Origin: CSP1-5 sp964558395
GTDB lineage: Bacteria > Methylomirabilota > Methylomirabilia > Methylomirabilales > CSP1-5
Reading direction: 5' to 3'
Length of the DNA: 64,000 nt
Assembly: GCA_964558395.1 (NCBI GenBank)
Contig: CAZLDS010000005.1
Span: 1-64,000 of the forward strand
Position numbers and translations under genes: made by a program. Below the pieces are notes generated by a model, which worked only from the letters and a program-made list of their open reading frames with translations, did no database searches and was not told the DNA's origin. Below, in pieces: positions 8,203-17,128 of the stretch (the stretch's first letter is position 1; every line of letters starts with the position of its first letter).

Positions 8203-9723
8203 ATGGCTGATCTGCTGTTCGGTTTCCAGGTCGCCTTGCAATGGAGCAACATTCTTTCCTGCATCCTCGGGGTGACGTTGGGGACCATCATCGGCGTGAT
8301 ACCCGCCCTTGGGCCGACCCAGGGAGCCGCCCTGCTGATCCCCGTCATCTTCACTCTTCCAGCGCAAACCGGCTTGATCTTCCTGTCAGGGGTCTACATG
8401 GGTGCGATCTACGGCGGCTCGGCCACCGCAATCCTGTTCAACATTCCGGGTACCCCCATGGCGGTCGCGTCGGCCTTCGACGGGTATCCCATGACCCTGA
8501 AGGGACGCGCCGCCGCCGCCCTCGCGGCGTCGGCGGTCGCGGCGTTCGTCGCCGGGACGATTTGCACGGTTCTTTTCACACTGTTCGCCCGGCCCCTTGC
8601 CGAATTTGCGCTGACGTGGGGCCCCCCGGAATTCTTCGCCGTCCTGCTGGTGGCCTACGGAGCCATCATCGGTCTCGGCGGCAAGAGCCTTTCCAAGAGC
8701 ATGATCTCGACCATCCTCGGACTCATTTTTACGACGGTCGGGTTCGACTCCGTCACCGGTCGCCCACGCCTGACCTTCGGCCTCATCGAGCTGATGGCGG
8801 GCATCGGGTTTCTCGTGGTCGTCGTCGGGGCCTTCGGCATCGGGGAACTCATCCGAGCGGCCGAGGAGAGCCTCTACACGAAGGGGGTCGTGTCGGCCTG
8901 GGTCAGATTCCGGGACCTCATGGAGGCCCTCCGGGAAATGGCCGGAATGGCAATCAGCTTCGTCCGGTCCACCCTCGTCGGGTTTTGGGTCGGGGTGCTT
9001 CCCGGGACCGGGGCGACCCCGGCCTCCTTCATGGCCTACGGAATGGCGAAACGGTTTTCCAAACATCCGGAACGGTTTGGCACCGGCGAGATGGAAGGGT
9101 TGGTCGCCCCCCAGTCGGCTGCGAGCGCCGGAGAGGTGGGCGCCATGCTCCCCCTCGTCACCCTCGGCGTCCCGGGTTCGCCGACCGCTGCGGTCGTCCT
9201 CGGCGCCCTCATGATCTGGGGACTCCATCCCGGCCCTCTCTTGATGATCGATAATCCGGATGTCGTCTGGGGGTTCATCGCGAGCATGTACATCGCGACG
9301 CTCATCTCGGCGATCCTCAACATCTTCTGCATCCCGATCTGGACGACGATTCTCCGCATCCCGTTCACCGTCCAGGTCCCCCTGATCATGCTTCTGTGCT
9401 ACATTGGAGGCTACACGGAAAACAACACCCTCTTCACGATCGGATTGGTGTACATCTTCGGCATTGTCGGTTACCTGTTCAAGCGGCTTGACTACCCGTT
9501 GGCGCCCATGGTCATCGCGGTGGTGTTGGGCGAGCAAACCGAGGAGGCGTTTCGGCAAAGCCTGATCATGTCAGGGGGATCGCCTGCAATCTTCTTTGAA
9601 AGCACGATTGCCAAATCCATGCTGGTCCTTGCGGCGTTCTTTTTCCTGTGGCCGGTGGTGACAGGGCTGACAAACTATATACGAAAGCGGTCTTCCCCGA
9701 GATCGGCACCAGCCGCCAAGTAA
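8203..9723 (+). CDS. tctA: TctA-family large membrane subunit of the TTT transporter
   Basis: This 506-residue protein is a full-length TctA with about 11-12 membrane helices. It has the family's signature N-terminal loop (GVIPALGPTQGAALLIPV near residues 30-47), the YGGSATAILFNIPGTP motif (about 67-82) and its pseudo-symmetric counterpart in the second half (VGVLPGTGATPASFMAYG). It drives cation-coupled uptake of the carboxylate delivered by TctC. The ribosome site AGGAGAAG precedes ATG 8203. The antisense frame of ~390 codons over it is a composition artefact. Confidence 0.92.
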   Translation: MADLLFGFQVALQWSNILSCILGVTLGTIIGVIPALGPTQGAALLIPVIFTLPAQTGLIFLSGVYMGAIYGGSATAILFNIPGTPMAVASAFDGYPMTLKGRAAAALAASAVAAFVAGTICTVLFTLFARPLAEFALTWGPPEFFAVLLVAYGAIIGLGGKSLSKSMISTILGLIFTTVGFDSVTGRPRLTFGLIELMAGIGFLVVVVGAFGIGELIRAAEESLYTKGVVSAWVRFRDLMEALREMAGMAISFVRSTLVGFWVGVLPGTGATPASFMAYGMAKRFSKHPERFGTGEMEGLVAPQSAASAGEVGAMLPLVTLGVPGSPTAAVVLGALMIWGLHPGPLLMIDNPDVVWGFIASMYIATLISAILNIFCIPIWTTILRIPFTVQVPLIMLLCYIGGYTENNTLFTIGLVYIFGIVGYLFKRLDYPLAPMVIAVVLGEQTEEAFRQSLIMSGGSPAIFFESTIAKSMLVLAAFFFLWPVVTGLTNYIRKRSSPRSAPAAK

Positions 9724-9741
9724 ACGTAGAGGATTCCTGTC

Positions 9742-10554
9742 ATGGCCATCATCGCGATGACGCACGAAATGGGGTCCCTGGGCTCCACGATTGCCCGGGC
9801 TGTCGCCGAGAAGCTCGGGTACGCGTATCTTCGTCACGACATCATCCGCGAGGCAGCGCATGAGTTCCATGTGGTCGAAGAGAAGTTGAAGGAGGCCGTG
9901 GAGGCACGGCCCGGCCTGTTTGAGATGGTCCGTGAGTCGGCCCGGCGATCCCAGATCTTCATTACAACCGAAGTCTATGAGGAAGCCTTGAAGGACAACG
10001 TGGTCATCATGGGTCGCTGGTCCTCGATCCTACTCCGCGGGGTCCCCCACGCCGTGCGCGTTCGGATCCTGGCACCGTTGACCCAGCGGATTCAACGCAT
10101 CGCAGAGCGCGAGCAGATCACGGAGGACAAGGCCCGTCGACGTATCGCCAGCAATGATGAAGGGGTTCGGTATCGGATTAAGCAATTCTTCGACGTTGAG
10201 TGGGAGAACCCGCTCCTTTACGATCTCAGTCTCAACACCGGCCGCCTCTCCGTGGAGACAGCCGTCGAGCAGATAGCGAAGCTCGCCACCTCCGTGGAAT
10301 TTCACACGACACCCGAAGGGACCACCATGGTCCAAAACCTCGCCCTCGGCGCCCGGGTCCGCGCGGAACTCAAATCGCACCGAGAGTCCAGTCACATCGA
10401 CATCGAAGCCGATGCTGATGGAGGGGTCGTAACCCTCCGTGGCACCGTTTTCACCCCAGAAGACCGGAGTGCTGCCGAAGCCGTGGCCCAGGGGGTCAAA
10501 GGAATCCAGAGGGTCATTAACACCTTGACCGTCGTGAAGATGGGTCCGTATTAG
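9742..10554 (+). CDS. Cytidylate-kinase-like protein fused to a BON domain
   Basis: This 270-residue protein begins with a cytidylate-kinase-like nucleotide domain (about residues 1-185), recognisable by TxxxGSxGSTIARAVAEKLGYAY, the RHDIIREAA segment and GRWSSILLRG. The canonical P-loop lysine is not seen (HEMGSLGST in place of GxxxxGKS/T). Residues ~200-268 form a BON domain (VRAELKSHRES, GVVTLRGTV, AVAQGVKGIQRVINTLTV), normally a membrane/ligand-binding module. It follows tctA by 18 bases with a GAGGA ribosome site. The pairing suggests a nucleotide-dependent sensor rather than a housekeeping CMP kinase. It ends tail-to-tail with, and overlaps by four bases, the next gene. Confidence 0.8.
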   Translation: MAIIAMTHEMGSLGSTIARAVAEKLGYAYLRHDIIREAAHEFHVVEEKLKEAVEARPGLFEMVRESARRSQIFITTEVYEEALKDNVVIMGRWSSILLRGVPHAVRVRILAPLTQRIQRIAEREQITEDKARRRIASNDEGVRYRIKQFFDVEWENPLLYDLSLNTGRLSVETAVEQIAKLATSVEFHTTPEGTTMVQNLALGARVRAELKSHRESSHIDIEADADGGVVTLRGTVFTPEDRSAAEAVAQGVKGIQRVINTLTVVKMGPY

Positions 10555-12200
10555 TAACCCAGGGCCTGGCCGTCTCCCCGGGGATCAGCCGCCCCATGCC
10601 GGACCCCGGTTTCGGGATGGATGAGAATGGCCTGGGCATGGCCCATGACGTCATCCCACGCCCCGACCACCCGGACAGGATGCCCCCGGTGTCGAAGGCC
10701 GTCGACCACCGACGCCGGAATCCGCGCTTCCAGACAGAGATCGGTACTGGTTATGCCCCATGTGCGGCCGTACAGCCAGCGCGGAGCTTCGATCGTTTCC
10801 TGAAGCCCGAATCCGAAATCAACGATTCTGGTCACGAGTGCCGACTGCGTCTGGGGTTGGCCCTCCCCTCCCATGGTCCCATAGACCAGGAAGAGGCGGT
10901 CCCCCTTGAGGAGCATAGCCGGAATGAGGGTGTGAAACGTCCGTTTCCGTGGCGCCAGATGGTTGACATGCGTCGGATCGAGGGAGAAAAAGGTCCCCCG
11001 ATTCCCCAGCAGGACTCCCGTATCCCCCGCAACGATCCCTGACCCAAAATCAAAGTAATGGCTTTGGAGCATTGACACCCCATTTCCGGCGGCATCAACG
11101 GCACCGATGTATACCGTACCCCCCTTCATGGGCCCGGGCTCGTAGCGTGCCACACTCCTGTTCATCTGGATCAGGCGGGCGCGGTCCTCCGTGTAGCGGC
11201 GAGAAAGCAGTCGATCCAAAGGCGCGCGCATCCAGGTCGGGTCGGTCACCCAACGATCGCGGTCGGCGAAGGCCAGTTTCGTCGCCTCCACCTGTAGATG
11301 ATAGTAATCGGCGGTCCCCTCCCCCACTTTCTTCAGATCAAAATGGCTTAGAATACTCAGGATCAACAGGGCCGCCATCCCCTGTGTATTCGGCGGAAAT
11401 CCATGGACTGTGTACCCCCGATAATCGATTCGGATGGGGTCTACCCAATCCGAGCGATGATCAGAGAAATCCTGCTCCGTCAGCACGCCGCCGTGCCGGT
11501 CGAGGTACCGAACGATTCGCCGGGTGATATCACCTTCATAGAAAAAGCGGGCCCCCCCGAAGGCAATACTCTTCAAGGTGCGAGCGAGATCCGGCTGTCG
11601 CATGACTTCGCCCGCTTGGTATGGTCCGCCATCGGGTTTGAGGAACGTGCGCCGGAATCCTTCCCATCGTTGCAGCCCCGCCAGGGGGTCTGACTCGTCC
11701 TCGATGTCTTTCGCGGTCCACGCGGCCTGACTGGGGGTAACGGGATACCCTGCTTCCGCATATTCAATGGCCTCGCCGAACAGGGAGGACCACAGGACCT
11801 TCGTCCCGAGATTCCAGCGGCCGTACTCATGGACAGCCGCCCATCCATCCACCGCACCGGGTACCGTATTGGCCGCCAGAAATCCCCGGGATGGGATGAC
11901 AGATGCGTTGCCCATCCGCTGGTAGAAATCAATGGTACATCGTTCTCCCGCCCGCCCGGACCCGTTGAGCGCGCGGACCGTCCTCGTCTTGGCATCATAG
12001 ATCAACCAGAAATTATCCCCGCCGATACCGCACATGTGGGGGTAGACCACCGAGCAGACGGCGGCGGCGGCGATGGCGGCGTCGATCGCGTTTCCCCCCG
12101 CTTGAAGAACCCGCAGGCCGGCAGCCGAGGCCAGATAATGCGGGGTCACCACCATCCCCTGAGGGGCCAGGACGGTCGGACGATGCGCAGCGGGACTCAT
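10551..12200 (-). CDS. Gamma-glutamyltranspeptidase-family Ntn hydrolase
   Basis: This 549-residue protein has the full GGT layout: the GGNAIDAAIAAAAV region (35-48), MCGIGGDNFWLIYD (56-69) and the autoprocessing threonine T362 in KGGTVYIGAVDAAGN. The family's usual TTH is TVY, so the nucleophile is kept but the following residues are atypical, as in GGT-like acylases. There is no clear signal peptide. The start at 12200 (rather than a longer upstream frame) overlaps the dctM stop by one base (TGATG), showing translational coupling to the TRAP transporter. It probably hydrolyses a gamma-glutamyl or other amide compound imported by that system; the substrate is unknown. Confidence 0.88.
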   Translation of the reverse strand: MSPAAHRPTVLAPQGMVVTPHYLASAAGLRVLQAGGNAIDAAIAAAAVCSVVYPHMCGIGGDNFWLIYDAKTRTVRALNGSGRAGERCTIDFYQRMGNASVIPSRGFLAANTVPGAVDGWAAVHEYGRWNLGTKVLWSSLFGEAIEYAEAGYPVTPSQAAWTAKDIEDESDPLAGLQRWEGFRRTFLKPDGGPYQAGEVMRQPDLARTLKSIAFGGARFFYEGDITRRIVRYLDRHGGVLTEQDFSDHRSDWVDPIRIDYRGYTVHGFPPNTQGMAALLILSILSHFDLKKVGEGTADYYHLQVEATKLAFADRDRWVTDPTWMRAPLDRLLSRRYTEDRARLIQMNRSVARYEPGPMKGGTVYIGAVDAAGNGVSMLQSHYFDFGSGIVAGDTGVLLGNRGTFFSLDPTHVNHLAPRKRTFHTLIPAMLLKGDRLFLVYGTMGGEGQPQTQSALVTRIVDFGFGLQETIEAPRWLYGRTWGITSTDLCLEARIPASVVDGLRHRGHPVRVVGAWDDVMGHAQAILIHPETGVRHGAADPRGDGQALGY

Positions 12201-13528
12201 CACTCGTACCAGCCAATCAGCCGGGGAAGCCAGAGGGCCATCTCGGGAAACATCAGGAGGATGCCCAACCCCACCAGCTGCAAGGCCACAAAAGGAATGA
12301 TACCACGATAAATATGGCCGGTCGTCACTTCGGGAGGCGCGACCCCCTTCAGGAAAAAGAGTGACCACCCAAAGGGAGGCGTTAGAAACGAGGTCTGCAG
12401 GTTCATACAGATGACAATTGAAAACCAGAGGATGTCGATCCCCAGCTTATCCAACACCGGGGCAATGATGGGAACCACGATGTAGGTAATTTCGATCCAC
12501 TCCAAAAAGAACCCCAGAAAGAAGAGGAGGACCATCACGAAGGCGATGACACCCACCTTTTCTCCCGGCATGGCCGACAGCATGTCTTCAACCAGAATGT
12601 CTCCATCCAGGCCGCGAAACGCCAGGCTAAAGACCTGCGCCCCCACGAGGATGATCATGACCAGGCAGGTAATTCGTGCAGTCCGCCGATTGACCTCCCG
12701 GAGCACCTGGAACGTAAACCGCCGGTTCATCATCGTGATCAGGATCGCCCCCAAACAGCCCATGGAGGCAGCCTCCGTGGGGGCGGCGATGCCCATGAAG
12801 ATCGAGCCGAGCACGGCAACGATCAAAAACCCCACGGGCACAAGCACCTTGAGAGAGCGAAGGAACAGCTCACTTGAGCTGACCCGCTTCCGTTCTTCCA
12901 ACGGGATGGCCGGTGCCATCCGCGGGAAAAAGAAGGCCGTCAGGCCGATCGCCACCACAAAGATCCCGGCCAGCATGAACCCAGGGATAAAGGCGGCGAC
13001 GAAAATGGCGCCTACCGACAGCCCTAAGATATCTGCCAACAGGATGAGGACCAGGCTCGGGGGGATTATCTGGCCGAGGGTGCCAGAGGCGCAGATGGTC
13101 CCAGTGGCGAGTTCAGGAAGGTACTGGCGGCGCAGCATAGTTGGGAGTGACAGGAGTCCCATCGTGACGACAGTCGCTCCCACGATCCCCGTCGATGCGC
13201 CAAGTAACGCTCCCACGACCACGACCGAAATCGCCATCCCCCCCCGGACCCGACCAAAAAGAAGGCCCATCGTCTCGAGGAGGTCCTGGGCCACGCCGGA
13301 GCGTTCGAGCATCACGCCCATAAAGACAAAGAGGGGGATCGCGAGGAGCGTGTAATTGGTCATCACGCCGTAAATCCGGAGGGGGAGCAGGTTGAACAGG
13401 TTCAACCCGAACCCCAGCATCCCAAAGAAAAACCCCACCGCCCCCAGCGTAAAGGCCACAGGGTAGCCCATCATCAACATGCCGAGGAGGCCGACGACCA
13501 TCAAGACAGCGAGGGTCTCAAGTGCCAA
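12200..13528 (-). CDS. dctM: TRAP transporter large permease subunit (DctM)
   Basis: This 442-residue integral membrane protein has about 12 hydrophobic segments and matches the DctM family (GYPVAFTLGAVGFFFG near the start, ATVVTMGLLSLPTMLRR, TGTICASGTLGQIIPPS near 145-165). It is the channel subunit of a sodium-driven TRAP system for organic acids. The order on this strand is dctP-dctQ-dctM-ggt. It overlaps dctQ by 11 bases and the GGT gene by one, so the four genes form one operon. Confidence 0.93.
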   Translation of the reverse strand: MALETLAVLMVVGLLGMLMMGYPVAFTLGAVGFFFGMLGFGLNLFNLLPLRIYGVMTNYTLLAIPLFVFMGVMLERSGVAQDLLETMGLLFGRVRGGMAISVVVVGALLGASTGIVGATVVTMGLLSLPTMLRRQYLPELATGTICASGTLGQIIPPSLVLILLADILGLSVGAIFVAAFIPGFMLAGIFVVAIGLTAFFFPRMAPAIPLEERKRVSSSELFLRSLKVLVPVGFLIVAVLGSIFMGIAAPTEAASMGCLGAILITMMNRRFTFQVLREVNRRTARITCLVMIILVGAQVFSLAFRGLDGDILVEDMLSAMPGEKVGVIAFVMVLLFFLGFFLEWIEITYIVVPIIAPVLDKLGIDILWFSIVICMNLQTSFLTPPFGWSLFFLKGVAPPEVTTGHIYRGIIPFVALQLVGLGILLMFPEMALWLPRLIGWYE

Positions 13529-14069
13529 CGGGGGTCTCCTCTGAGTGTGGACCTTCGTCCCTCTCTATCCCGAGCAGACGGCACAAGCTATGGATCGCCA
13601 TCGAGAGGCCTTGCAGTCCCAGCAAGATAAACCCGACGGGCATCACAGCCTTCAGGATGTATCGGGCGGGTAGCCCACCGGGGTCGGGAGATCCTTCGCC
13701 CGCGCCCCACGACGCGGCGATAAAACTCCACGAGGTCCAGATGACGAGGGCAACCACCGGGGTGAGGAAGAGGAGTGACCCGACGAAGTCCACGACGGCC
13801 CTTGTCTTCCGCGAGACCCGCGAGTAGAAGATATCCACGCGTACATGCTCATCGAGTGCGAGCGTGTAACCGGCCGTCAGGATAAAAAGCGGACCAAAGA
13901 GGTGCCATTCGAGCTCCTGCATGGCCACCGAACCCCGGTGAAAGAGGTACCGGAGGAACACATTCCACGCGATCACAAGGACCAGCACGAACGAGAGCCA
14001 TGAGACGGCATGACCCACGCGTATGTTCAGTGTATCGATCCGGTGACTCAGCCGCTGTAACCAAGACAT
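13518..14069 (-). CDS. dctQ: TRAP transporter small permease subunit (DctQ)
   Basis: This 183-residue protein has four predicted membrane helices and the DctQ pattern (VFLRYLFHRGSVAMQELEWHLFGPLFILTAGYTL, about residues 40-72, written here as recognisable landmarks RYLFHRGS and QELEWHLF). I chose ATG 14069 because GGAGGAG lies just upstream; a longer frame starting at 14195 would run through the hairpin at 14154-14190. It pairs with DctM at 12200 to form the membrane part of the transporter. Confidence 0.88.
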   Translation of the reverse strand: MSWLQRLSHRIDTLNIRVGHAVSWLSFVLVLVIAWNVFLRYLFHRGSVAMQELEWHLFGPLFILTAGYTLALDEHVRVDIFYSRVSRKTRAVVDFVGSLLFLTPVVALVIWTSWSFIAASWGAGEGSPDPGGLPARYILKAVMPVGFILLGLQGLSMAIHSLCRLLGIERDEGPHSEETPVGT

Positions 14070-14153
14070 GCATCTCCTCCTCGCGTACGCGCGCCACGCA
14101 TCTGGCCGTAGACTCTCCCCCCTCAGACCCCCAGAACGCGCCTCCCGACGCAC

Positions 14154-14190
14154 GAAAGGGGCGGCCGGTGGTGAGCCCGCCGCCCCTTTC
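14154..14190. promoter_or_regulatory. Stem-loop between dctP and dctQ
   Basis: GAAAGGGGCGGC at 14154-14165 pairs perfectly with GCCGCCCCTTTC at 14179-14190. There is no proper T-run after it on the - strand, so it is more likely an mRNA-stabilising or partially terminating hairpin that keeps the binding protein more abundant than the permease. Such placement between binding-protein and permease genes is common. Confidence 0.65.
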
Positions 14191-14207
14191 ACCACACGGT
14201 ACGAAAG

Positions 14208-15293
14208 CTACTTCTTGCGGATATACTGATGATACGTCGCCTCGGAGATGCCCGCCCACACTGCCCAGTTGTCCTGGAACCTTCTGTAGGACTCGTAGAC
14301 CTTTCGGCTCTGGGGATCCTGGTTCGCTTGCGCGAGCACCTCCGCGGTCAATACGCGGAGCTTTTCAATGACCTCCTCGGGCAGCAGCTTAAGCTTCACG
14401 TTGTGGTTCCTGATCAGGTCGTCGAGCGCCGCCGTGTTATTGGCCTCAGCCCACGAGGTGCTCCGCAAGTTTGCCTCGACCGCCGCGCCCCGCACGATGG
14501 CCTGGAGGTCCTTATCGAGGGAATCCCACGCCTTCTGGTTAATGATCAGCTCACTCGTTGTCGAGGGCTCGTGCCATCCGCTGTGGTAGTAGTACTTGGC
14601 CGCCTGATAGAGCCCGAGGCGCCGGTCCTGGTAGGGTCCAACCCACTCCGCCGCGTCGATGACACCGCGTTCAAGGGCGGGGAAGATCTCACCGCCCGGA
14701 AGCAGGACCACGTTCACCCCGGCCGCCGCAAGAACCTTGCCGGCCAGTCCCGGGATCCGCATCTTGAGCCCCTTGAGATCGTTCAGGCTATTGATCTCCT
14801 TGTTGAACCACCCGGTCATCTGGATCCCCGTGTTCCCACACGGCATGGGGACCAGATTGAACGGCTTGTAGACTTCCTCCCAGAGCGGGATACCGCCACC
14901 CTCGTAATACCAGGCGTTGGCGCCCGCAGGATTCATCCCGAAGGGTATTGTTCCAAAGTACTGGGCGGCAAAGGTCTTCCCGGCCCAGTAATAGGCCACG
15001 CCATGCCCCATCTCAACCGTGCCTTTGGAGACCGCGTCGAAGGTTTCAAAGGCTGGGACCAGCTCTCCCGCGGCATAGACCCGGATCCTGATCCGTCCCC
15101 CGCTCATCTCTTCAATGCGCTTGGCCATGCCTTCGGCGCTGCCATTGCCGACCTGGTAAAAGGGAAGCCCGGGCGGCCAGGTGGTGACCATCTTCCACCG
15201 ATGGGACTTCGGCTGCGCCCAGACATTCGGGGCAGCCAGGGTCGTTGCTGCTGCCCCCAGTCCTGCTGTCTTCAAAAATTTCCGTCGATTCAT
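14208..15293 (-). CDS. dctP: TRAP transporter solute-binding protein (DctP/TakP-like), Tat-exported
   Basis: This 361-residue periplasmic protein starts with a twin-arginine signal (N-RRKFLKTAG, then AAPNVWA/QP). The body has DctP motifs including KMVTTWPPG, YAAGELVPAFETFDAVSKG, and the ligand-binding arginine segment GLKMRIPG near 170-177. It is closest in character to alpha-keto-acid/TakP-type binders (the GNTGIQMTGWFNKEI and ERGVIDAAEWVGPY segments). The ribosome site AAAGGAGGAGG is strong. It leads the dctP-dctQ-dctM-ggt operon. The ligand is probably an organic acid, not resolved from sequence. Confidence 0.92.
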   Translation of the reverse strand: MNRRKFLKTAGLGAAATTLAAPNVWAQPKSHRWKMVTTWPPGLPFYQVGNGSAEGMAKRIEEMSGGRIRIRVYAAGELVPAFETFDAVSKGTVEMGHGVAYYWAGKTFAAQYFGTIPFGMNPAGANAWYYEGGGIPLWEEVYKPFNLVPMPCGNTGIQMTGWFNKEINSLNDLKGLKMRIPGLAGKVLAAAGVNVVLLPGGEIFPALERGVIDAAEWVGPYQDRRLGLYQAAKYYYHSGWHEPSTTSELIINQKAWDSLDKDLQAIVRGAAVEANLRSTSWAEANNTAALDDLIRNHNVKLKLLPEEVIEKLRVLTAEVLAQANQDPQSRKVYESYRRFQDNWAVWAGISEATYHQYIRKK

Positions 15294-15485
15294 CGCCTCC
15301 TCCTTTTATTGAGGTTAGTGTCGCACGAGTGAGCCTCGATCCAGCCACAAGGGCCGATGGGTGCACGGACCCGCGCCCAACCGTGTGAAGGGCGGGACGC
15401 GGACGAAAATCAGGAGACGTCTATTGCGGCGGTAGGTTGATAAACGGGCAATACGACCCACGTGGATCCGCAGGCAAAACCACGG

Positions 15486-15884
15486 TCAGCTATTTTCAGT
15501 CCGAAAGAGATACTCCATCAGCTCTTTCAGATGCGGCTCCATCGCCACGGCAGCTCCGTCGGGATCCTGGCGCTTGATCGCTTCGTAGATCTTGAGATGG
15601 GGAATCGCGAGGACCTCGCTGTCAAAGGACTGAATCGCGTCTCGCCGGTCTTCCGTGATGATCGGCTCGATCGTGGCAATGAGCGTCAAGGAGCCGGGAT
15701 TCTTTGTACGCCCGGCACCGGCATTATGAAAAGCAATATCCGCCATGACCGCCGTCGGAATATCCCGAGCTCGCAAGGCCGTCGTCAGCTTCTCCAAGGT
15801 GACCTCACACTGCGCGAGGTCTCGTTCATCAGCGACGAATTGCTCCGACGACCTGCCGGATAACGAAACTTTTTTCGACGGGTT
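15486..15884 (-). pseudogene. GntR-family regulator remnant: FCD domain only
   Basis: The frame encodes ~130 residues that match only the C-terminal FCD ligand domain of a FadR-type regulator (D-x2-FH as DIAFH, then IPHLKIYEAIKRQDPDGAAVAMEPHL). The N-terminal winged helix is missing. The frame runs back only to a stop near 15887, and the only start within it is a TTG (15797). It sits just upstream of the dctP operon and was probably that operon's regulator before truncation. It could still be expressed as a ligand-binding fragment, but I favour a pseudogene. Confidence 0.65.
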
Positions 15885-15985
15885 TCAGCATGAAGGGGAT
15901 GGGCTGTCAGACATCTGACTACCTGACCGGGCCGACATTACCCTCGCTTCCCAGATTCTGTCAAGGAGAAAATCGGGACACGAGA

Positions 15986-16978
15986 TCATTCGGAGTCCAG
16001 GACTTGTTCGACCGCGGCGATCACCTGACGGTGGATCTTGCCATTGGTCGCGACGATGCCGACGTTATGGGAAAGCGTCCGACCGCGCGAGAAGTCAAGG
16101 GGCTGGCCCCGGGCATCGCTGACCTCTCCCCCCGCCTCCTTGACGATGATCGAGCCAGCTGCGTGGTCCCAGATCTTCTCCTCGTAATCGGCGCGCGTGG
16201 GTAGCCGGAGGTAGATCGAAACGTCCCCGCGGGCGAGTATCCCGTACTTCGACTGACTATCAATGCGCACGGGTGGAGCCGTCACGCCGAGGATCCCCCC
16301 GATCAGTGCGGCACGGCGGTGCGAGGAATGACTCGCCTCAACGGATTCGCAGAAGGACGCCCCTTTCGGATCGGCAATTTCCGCCACGGTGATTCTCTGC
16401 TCGCGCGAGTTATCGAGCCGTCGCACTGTCGCACTCTGGCCCTTCTGGGCAATGAAGAGACACCCGATGGGCCCGTCCGGACGGCTCGCGTCGATGGGGA
16501 GGTTTGGGCAGCCGAGGACTCCTAAAACCACTTCGCCCTCTTCGATCAGGGCCAGCGCGACGGCATATTGGTCACCCCGCAGATACCCCATGGTGCCATC
16601 GATGGGATCAAGAGCCCATTGACGACCGGTACGCCCACCCTTCCAGGTTCCACGCTCAATGGCCTTCAGAATCTGCTCATCGGTCACGCCAGGGAGCATC
16701 GTGCTGACATGGTGGACAACTCGCTCTTTGAGGGTTACACCCCCAGGAGTCCGCAGAAGGGCCGCATTCTCCTCTGCAGCAATGGGCGTATCCGGAAAGG
16801 CTCTGAGCAGATCCAGCGTGATCACGGCCTGGGAGCCGAAGTCGGCGACCGTGACGGGGGACTTATCGGTCTTTGCTGCGGTCTCTTCGGAGGCGAGGGC
16901 CGTTTGGAGCACCTGGCACAGACGACTTGCCTTGAGGACGGCTTCTACGGCCACCCGACGTTCCGTCTCGTAGACCAT
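15986..16978 (-). CDS. 3'(2'),5'-bisphosphate nucleotidase / inositol-phosphatase family protein (CysQ/HAL2-like)
   Basis: This 330-residue protein has both metal-binding motifs of the lithium-sensitive phosphatase superfamily, DPIDGTMGY and WDHAAGSIIVKEAGG, plus the upstream EE (AAEEN). The length and the KSPVTVADFGSQAVI start match HAL2-type PAP phosphatases, which recycle 3'-phosphoadenosine 5'-phosphate from sulphate assimilation. I placed the start at ATG 16978 with CTGGAG upstream; a 39-residue longer frame adds a hydrophobic, non-conserved leader. It stands alone, facing away from the accessory island. Confidence 0.88.
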   Translation of the reverse strand: MVYETERRVAVEAVLKASRLCQVLQTALASEETAAKTDKSPVTVADFGSQAVITLDLLRAFPDTPIAAEENAALLRTPGGVTLKERVVHHVSTMLPGVTDEQILKAIERGTWKGGRTGRQWALDPIDGTMGYLRGDQYAVALALIEEGEVVLGVLGCPNLPIDASRPDGPIGCLFIAQKGQSATVRRLDNSREQRITVAEIADPKGASFCESVEASHSSHRRAALIGGILGVTAPPVRIDSQSKYGILARGDVSIYLRLPTRADYEEKIWDHAAGSIIVKEAGGEVSDARGQPLDFSRGRTLSHNVGIVATNGKIHRQVIAAVEQVLDSE

Positions 16979-17111
16979 CACCCGCTCCAGAGACCGAGAG
17001 ATGTTGTCTTGCACCAACCCATTATTGAGGGAGTGAGGCAAGAACCACAGCAGTTTAGCGAAGATAGGGGTGCAGAGTAACGCAAAATAGTGCAAATCGC
17101 AACACGAATCC

Positions 17112-17128
17112 GCAACCTATACGCAACC
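17112..17128 (+). repeat. Left copy of a 17-bp near-identical direct repeat (possible att/integrase-tail relic)
   Basis: GCAACCTATACGCAACC here differs by one base from GCAACCTATCCGCAACC at 29915-29931, inside the 3' tail of the decayed integrase. The two copies bracket the accessory region. The surrounding bases (TCGCAACACGAATCC upstream) can also be read as a short integrase-like tail ending in TAG. This could be the left attachment site, or a leftover of an earlier integrase. Confidence 0.4.

Noticed and set aside
8386..9558. 390-codon open frame on the strand opposite tctA
   Set aside because: It is antisense to a fully conserved TctA, is extremely rich in D/R/G/H, and has no ribosome site. 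It is a shadow of GC-rich coding sequence.
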